A stretch of DNA of 64,000 nt from Leifsonia sp040686855 (lineage in GTDB: Bacteria; Actinomycetota; Actinomycetes; Actinomycetales; Microbacteriaceae), in contig NZ_JBFBOG010000003.1 of assembly GCF_040686855.1 (NCBI RefSeq), positions 682,001-746,000 on the forward strand. The letters run 5' to 3'. Of the stretch, positions 59,755 to 64,000 are shown in pieces (position 1 is the first letter of the stretch; every line of letters begins with the position of its first letter). The notes under the pieces were generated by a model. That model was not told the DNA's origin and did no database searches. It worked only from the letters and a program-made list of their open reading frames with translations. Position numbers and translations under genes: made by a program.

Positions 59755-60189
59755 ATGTCAGACCCGAATCAGCCCGCCGACCCCGCCGGCGGCGTCCCCC
59801 CGCAGCAGCCGTACGCCTCGACCCCCGCCGCCCCGCTCGATGCCGCGCAGGACAAGCAGTGGGCCGCCTTCGCCCATCTGGGAGGCATCCTGTGGATCCT
59901 CCCCTCCCTCATCATCTACCTCGTGTTCAAGGACCGCGGACGTCTCACCAACCAGGAGGCCAAGGAAGCCCTGAACTGGCAGATCACCTGGATCCTCGCC
60001 TGGATCGCCTCGCAGATCATCGGGGTGATCATCGGCAGCTTCACCTACGGGATCGGCTATCTGCTCTTCGGCCTGCTCATCCCGTGGGCGCTGTACATCG
60101 TGAACCTGGTGTTCTCGATCCTCGGCTTCGTGCGCGTGAACAGCGGCGGCACCTATCGCTACCCGGTGAACTTCCGCTTCATCAAGTAA
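59755..60189 (+). CDS. DUF4870 membrane protein
   Basis: 144 residues. A Pro/Ala/Gln-rich N-terminus (QPADPAGGVPPQQPYAS) precedes three DUF4870 helices with KDRGRLTNQEAKEALNWQI as the central signature and the YPVNFRFI end. The function of DUF4870 is unknown. ATG 59755 has GAAAGGG eight bases before it. It is divergent from hrcA and followed by a second DUF4870 gene. Confidence 0.88.
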   Translation: MSDPNQPADPAGGVPPQQPYASTPAAPLDAAQDKQWAAFAHLGGILWILPSLIIYLVFKDRGRLTNQEAKEALNWQITWILAWIASQIIGVIIGSFTYGIGYLLFGLLIPWALYIVNLVFSILGFVRVNSGGTYRYPVNFRFIK

Positions 60190-60280
60190 CCGACGCGTTC
60201 AGACTCTTCTCAGGCTGGGGCTTCACGCCCTAGGCTGAGGCCGACCATGTCCACCCTGTCCAACAAGGGAGAACAGCACC

Positions 60281-60664
60281 ATGTCCGCGACACCTCCGCC
60301 GCCCCCGCCGCAGCAGCCCTACGGCGGCGCCGCGCAGCAGCTCAGCCCGGCCGACGAGAAGCTTTGGGCGACCCTCATCCAGATCGGCGGCATCCTGTTC
60401 AGCTGGATCCCGGCGCTCATCGGGTACCTGGTGCTGAAGGACCGCGGTCCGTTCGTCCGGGCGCACGCGGCGACGGCGCTGAACTTCCAGATCACGATCT
60501 TCATCGCCTACGTCGTCGGCGGCATCCTGTCGATCGTCGTCATCGGCATCTTCATCATCATCGCCGCGTGGGTGCTCGACATCGTGTTCAGCATCATCGC
60601 CGCGATCAAGGCGAACCAGGGCGAGTACTACACGTATCCGATCGCGATCAAGTTCGTCAGCTAG
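60281..60664 (+). CDS. DUF4870 membrane protein, second copy
   Basis: 127 residues, a paralogue of the gene at 59755: Pro-rich N-terminus, then KLWATLIQIGGILFSWIPAL and KDRGPFVRAHAATALNFQI, ending YTYPIAIKFVS. ATG 60281 has GGGAGA eight bases upstream. The two probably form a tandem duplication. Its end is convergent with hemW, 12 bases away. Confidence 0.88.
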   Translation: MSATPPPPPPQQPYGGAAQQLSPADEKLWATLIQIGGILFSWIPALIGYLVLKDRGPFVRAHAATALNFQITIFIAYVVGGILSIVVIGIFIIIAAWVLDIVFSIIAAIKANQGEYYTYPIAIKFVS

Positions 60665-60676
60665 CGACTCGGCCGC

Positions 60677-61912
60677 TCACGCGGCCTCGTCCGCGAGCAG
60701 CCGGCGCACCACAGCGTCGGCCAGGAGCCGCCCCCGCAAGGTCAGCACGATCGACCCGCGGAGGGCGGCTCTTCCGTCCACCAGGCCGTCGGCGATGAGG
60801 CCGGGGATCTCGTGGCGGCTGGCGTCTCCGAGCTCCGCAGTCGACACGCCTTCGCGGATGCGGCTGAGCAGCAGGACGCGCTCGACGTGCCGCGTTCCCG
60901 CGTCCAGCGTCTCGCGCCCGGCTGCCGGGGACTCGCCCGCCAGCACCCGCTGGGCGTAGGCGGCCGGGTGCTTCACGTTCCACCAGCGGACGCCGCCGAC
61001 GTGGCTGTGCGCGCCCGGGCCGATCCCCCACCAGTCGTGTCCGAGCCAGTAGGCGAGGTTGTGCCGGGAGCGGTGGGTCTGATCCGTTGCCCAGTTGCTG
61101 ACCTCGTACCAGTCGTACCCGGCGTCGGCGAGGCGCTGGTCGGCCAGCTCGTACATGTCGGCTTCGAGGTCGTCGTCCGGCTCGGGCACCTGCCCCGAGC
61201 GGATCTGCCGCGCGAGCTTGGTGCCCGGCTCGACGATCAGCGCGTACGCCGACAGGTGGTCCGGCTTGCAGGCCAGCGCGGTGTCGAGGCTCTGCGACCA
61301 GTCGTCCAACGACTCCCCCGGCGTGCCGTAGATGAGGTCGAGGCTCACCTGGAGTCCGGCCTCGCGCGCCCAGCCGACGACGAGCGGGATGCGCGCCGGG
61401 TCGTGGGTGCGCTCCAGCGTCTCCAGGACGTGCGGGACGGCGGACTGCATCCCGAACGACACCCGCGTGAAGCCGGCGTCGGCGAGGCGGCGGAGGTCGT
61501 CGGCATCCACCGAGTCGGGGTTCGCCTCGGTGGTCACCTCGGCGCCGTCGGCGAGCCCCCAGGCGTCGCGGACCGCGCCCAGCATGGCCGCGAGGTCGCC
61601 CGGCGGGAGCAGCGTGGGAGTGCCGCCGCCGAAGAACACGGTGGAGACGGGGCGATGCGGGAGGCCGCTGTCGCGGAGCACACCGGCCGCGAACTCCACC
61701 TCGCGGACGGCGTGGCCTGCGTACTCGGACTGGGAGACGCCGCGCAGCTCGGTCGCGGTGTACGTGTTGAAGTCGCAGTAGCCGCAGCGGACGCGGCAGA
61801 ACGGGACGTGCAGGTACACGCCGAAGTCGCGGTCGCCGGCGCCGTCCGCCGCGCTCGCGGGCAGCAGACCGTCGGCGGGGGCCGGGTCGCCCAGGGGCAG
61901 GGTGCTCGGCAT
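60677..61912 (-). CDS. hemW: HemW-type radical SAM heme chaperone
   Basis: 411 residues. Radical SAM cysteines CRVRCGYC at about 36-43 (CX3CX2C), followed by FGGGTPTLLPP and TTEANPDSVDADDL, and GMQSAVPHVLETLERTHDP. The C-terminal HemN domain lacks coproporphyrinogen oxidase activity in this family, which instead carries heme to target proteins. ATG 61912 overlaps the DUF1990 stop by two to three bases. Confidence 0.93.
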   Translation of the reverse strand: MPSTLPLGDPAPADGLLPASAADGAGDRDFGVYLHVPFCRVRCGYCDFNTYTATELRGVSQSEYAGHAVREVEFAAGVLRDSGLPHRPVSTVFFGGGTPTLLPPGDLAAMLGAVRDAWGLADGAEVTTEANPDSVDADDLRRLADAGFTRVSFGMQSAVPHVLETLERTHDPARIPLVVGWAREAGLQVSLDLIYGTPGESLDDWSQSLDTALACKPDHLSAYALIVEPGTKLARQIRSGQVPEPDDDLEADMYELADQRLADAGYDWYEVSNWATDQTHRSRHNLAYWLGHDWWGIGPGAHSHVGGVRWWNVKHPAAYAQRVLAGESPAAGRETLDAGTRHVERVLLLSRIREGVSTAELGDASRHEIPGLIADGLVDGRAALRGSIVLTLRGRLLADAVVRRLLADEAA

Positions 61913-62568
61913 CAGGCGGAGCTCGCGGGGTGAAGCGCGCGGAGGTACTTGGCGGTGTAGCGACGCTGCACCATCCCGAGCACGGGCGACACCAGCCGGT
62001 AGAAGGCGTTGGAGGGCCGGGAGAGCGCGCGAAGGACGAACCACACGGTCCCGTCGTCGTGGCGTTCGACCAGGAACAGCTCCTCGCCGCTCTCTGGATG
62101 GCCGTGCAGCGTCCCATAGGCGAAGCCGCGCCGGTGCGGCTCGTCGATCACATAGACCACGCGGATGGGTGCGGACACCTTGAACGGGCCGAACGGGATC
62201 TTCAGCACCGCCGTCATCCCGTTGCGGACGAACGGGGTGCCATCGTCGGCGAAGACGTCCTCCTCGGGCCGGTTGGCGCGCATCCGCATCGGTGTGCCGT
62301 CGGGCCCGAACTCGACGCCCTCGTACTGCACGCCGGTGCCCTCGTTCACGTCGGTGACGAGGATGCCGCTGCCCTTCTGCACGCCCCACGCCATGAGCGC
62401 GGTCGCCGCGGCGTCGAAGCGCTCGTCGCCGCTGCCCAACCGGATGCTGCGCTCCAGCGGCTTGTAGCCCTTCGGCGGGTAGTACAGCAGATCCGCCGCC
62501 TGGGTGGCGCCGACCGCCCCGTACGTGACGGGTTGGTCGGTGAAGCTGGAGCGCCGCATGTCATCCAT
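61912..62568 (-). CDS. DUF1990 domain protein
   Basis: 218 residues. DUF1990 features: GAVGATQAADLLYYPPKGYK, the RLGSGDERFDAAATALMAWG block and GTLHGHPESGEELFLVERHD. The fold is START/SRPBCC-like; function is unknown. ATG 62568 is used, GGCGGAAG lying directly before it; ATG 62559 is also possible. It ends on the hemW start, implying co-transcription. Confidence 0.85.
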   Translation of the reverse strand: MDDMRRSSFTDQPVTYGAVGATQAADLLYYPPKGYKPLERSIRLGSGDERFDAAATALMAWGVQKGSGILVTDVNEGTGVQYEGVEFGPDGTPMRMRANRPEEDVFADDGTPFVRNGMTAVLKIPFGPFKVSAPIRVVYVIDEPHRRGFAYGTLHGHPESGEELFLVERHDDGTVWFVLRALSRPSNAFYRLVSPVLGMVQRRYTAKYLRALHPASSA

Positions 62569-62663
62569 CTTCCGCCATCCGGCGCAGGTTCGCGAAACGG
62601 GGGTCTGGAGCCCGGGAGGCGGCCGTGCTGTAGTGGACAGGACTCGCAGCGAAGGGAGCACCC

Positions 62664-63272
62664 ATGGGCAGGATCGTGCTGCAGGCGTTCATCACGCTCG
62701 ACGGCGTGGTGCAGGGCGGCGGCGGACCGGAGGAGGACCCCTCGGGCGACTTCCCCTACGGCGGCTGGGCCCTGGACTGGGACGCGGAGCACGACGACGG
62801 CTCCGACGACTCGCTCGTGCTCGACTGGGAGAGCCGCACCGAGGCGCTGCTGCTCGGCCGGACCACCTACGACATCTGGGCGCGCTCGTGGGGCGTGTGG
62901 GATGAGGACGCACCGGGGCTGGAGGGTGAGCTGACCCGCCGGTACAACCGCGTCCCGAAGTACGTCGTCTCGCGGACCGTCACCGAGCTGGGCTGGCAGA
63001 ACTCGTTTCTGCTCGGTCCGGATGTCGCCGACGAGGTCGCGCGGCTCCGGGACGAGATCGACGGCGAGATCCGCATCTGGGGCAGCACGGAGCTCGTCCG
63101 GACGCTTGCCGCGGCCGACCTCATCGACGAGTACCGGCTGATGGTCTACCCGCTGGTGCTCGGGACGGGGAAGAAGCTGTTCCCGGACGGCTTCCCGCAC
63201 CAGCGGCTCACCCTGGAGTCGACCCGGCCGCTCGCGTCGGGGGTGCTGGTGAACGTGTACCGGCGAGGGTGA
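62664..63272 (+). CDS. Dihydrofolate reductase family protein (RibD C-terminal type)
   Basis: 202 residues. The RibD_C fold: RIVLQAFITLDGVVQGGGG, LLLGRTTYDIWA, and IRIWGSTELVRTLAAADLID. Such stand-alone proteins are commonly NADPH-dependent reductases of unknown substrate, sometimes conferring folate-analogue effects. ATG 62664 has AAGGGAG a few bases upstream. It is divergent from DUF1990. Confidence 0.9.
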   Translation: MGRIVLQAFITLDGVVQGGGGPEEDPSGDFPYGGWALDWDAEHDDGSDDSLVLDWESRTEALLLGRTTYDIWARSWGVWDEDAPGLEGELTRRYNRVPKYVVSRTVTELGWQNSFLLGPDVADEVARLRDEIDGEIRIWGSTELVRTLAAADLIDEYRLMVYPLVLGTGKKLFPDGFPHQRLTLESTRPLASGVLVNVYRRG

Positions 63273-63275
63273 CCG

Positions 63276-64000
63276 CTACTTCTTGTCCTTCTTCTCCGTG
63301 TCGCCGGAGAGCGCGGCGATGAACGCCTCTTGGGGGACCTCGACGCGGCCGACCATCTTCATGCGCTTCTTGCCCTCCTTCTGCTTCTCGAGGAGCTTGC
63401 GCTTTCGGGTGATGTCGCCGCCGTAGCACTTGGCGAGGACGTCCTTGCGCATCGCGCGGATGTTCTCGCGCGCGATGATCCGGGCGCCGATCGCGGCCTG
63501 GATGGGCACCTCGAACTGCTGCCGCGGGATTAGCTCCCGCAGGCGGGAGGCCATCATGGTGCCGTAGGCGTAGGCCTTGTCGCGATGCACGATCGCGCTG
63601 AACGCGTCGACCGTCTCGCCCTGGAGGAGGATGTCGACCTTCACGAGGTCGGACTCCTGCTCGCCGTAGGGCTCGTAGTCGAGGGAGGCGTAGCCGGCCG
63701 TCTTGGACTTCAGCTGGTCGAAGAAGTCGAAGACGATCTCGCCGAGCGGCATCGTGTAGCGGATCTCGACGCGGTCCTCGCCCAGGTACTCCATGCCGAG
63801 CAGGGAGCCGCGGCGGCTCTGGCAGAGCTCCATGATGACGCCGACATAGTCCTTCGGGGCGAGGATGGCCGCCTTGACGATCGGCTCCTCCACCTTGTCG
63901 ATCTTGCCGCCCGGGAACTCGCTCGGGTTGGTGACCGTGACGGTCTTCTTGTCCTCGGTCGTCACCTCGTAGATCACGCTCGGCGCGGTCGTGATGAGGT
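63276..64000 (-). CDS. lepA: Elongation factor 4 (LepA), C-terminal part
   Basis: The window ends inside this gene; about 240 residues of the C-terminus are visible. EF4-specific text: GSLLGMEYLGEDRVEIRYTM, then YASLDYEPYGEQESDLVKVD, and the C-terminal ITRKRKLLEKQKEGKKRMK, which contacts the ribosome. EF4 back-translocates stalled ribosomes. It ends convergently, four bases from the reductase gene stop. Confidence 0.96.
   Translation of the reverse strand, partial: LITTAPSVIYEVTTEDKKTVTVTNPSEFPGGKIDKVEEPIVKAAILAPKDYVGVIMELCQSRRGSLLGMEYLGEDRVEIRYTMPLGEIVFDFFDQLKSKTAGYASLDYEPYGEQESDLVKVDILLQGETVDAFSAIVHRDKAYAYGTMMASRLRELIPRQQFEVPIQAAIGARIIARENIRAMRKDVLAKCYGGDITRKRKLLEKQKEGKKRMKMVGRVEVPQEAFIAALSGDTEKKDKK

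Overview
This window is chromosomal DNA from a high-GC Gram-positive bacterium, most likely an actinobacterium of the family Microbacteriaceae (Leifsonia-like). The evidence is the uniformly GC-rich third codon position, the many GTG starts and 4-base ATGA/GTGA gene overlaps, actinobacterial housekeeping proteins (long-form LeuA, two-DUF4870 set, an LPXTG surface protein), and the gene order hemW-hrcA-dnaJ-rsmE-HIT-phoH-ybeY-CBS protein-era and recO-uppS and dusB-dgt-dnaG. The genus is inference.

Layout. 0-6 kb: a Pls/PosA-type single-module peptide synthetase, a coupled M1 metallopeptidase and a convergent Sfp-type phosphopantetheinyl transferase. 6-15 kb: an accessory stretch with a coiled-coil membrane protein, a membrane-targeted LuxR-type helix-turn-helix protein with a decayed second copy, LON-domain, DUF427 and DUF4241 proteins, an LPXTG surface protein, a string of tiny overlapping membrane genes, a LuxR regulator split by an in-frame stop, and small exported proteins. 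15-22 kb: tRNA-Met, a GT4 glycosyltransferase, a DMT transporter, peptide deformylase, a kinase-like protein lacking its histidine, a SHOCT protein, a complete NarL-type two-component pair and tRNA-Asn. 22-29.5 kb: an oligopeptide ABC operon with an extra ATPase and a 2-hydroxyacid dehydrogenase.

29.6-42.4 kb: core genes (dnaG, DUF4282 protein, dgt, dusB, YbaK-type deacylase, DsbA-like protein, uppS, recO, TRIC channel, leuA). Two repeat systems interrupt them: a DUF559 nuclease gene bounded by two inverted copies of a 58-bp palindromic element (35913-36973), and a 70-bp repeat pair in inverted orientation around the TRIC-leuA pair (39417-42349). leuA is preceded by a leucine-rich leader peptide and a perfect hairpin, the pattern of an attenuator.

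42.4-52.4 kb: envelope genes (MprF-like aminoacyl-phospholipid synthase, its hydrolase partner, an FtsX-type ABC exporter, an acyltransferase) and a second two-component pair. 52.4-64 kb: the era-to-lepA core run, with a CIRCE operator in front of hrcA-dnaJ and two DUF4870 genes diverging from it. The strongest candidates for something undescribed are the palindrome-bounded DUF559 cassette, the 70-bp inverted repeats, and the LuxR-type small-regulator family with a shared 19-nt upstream motif.
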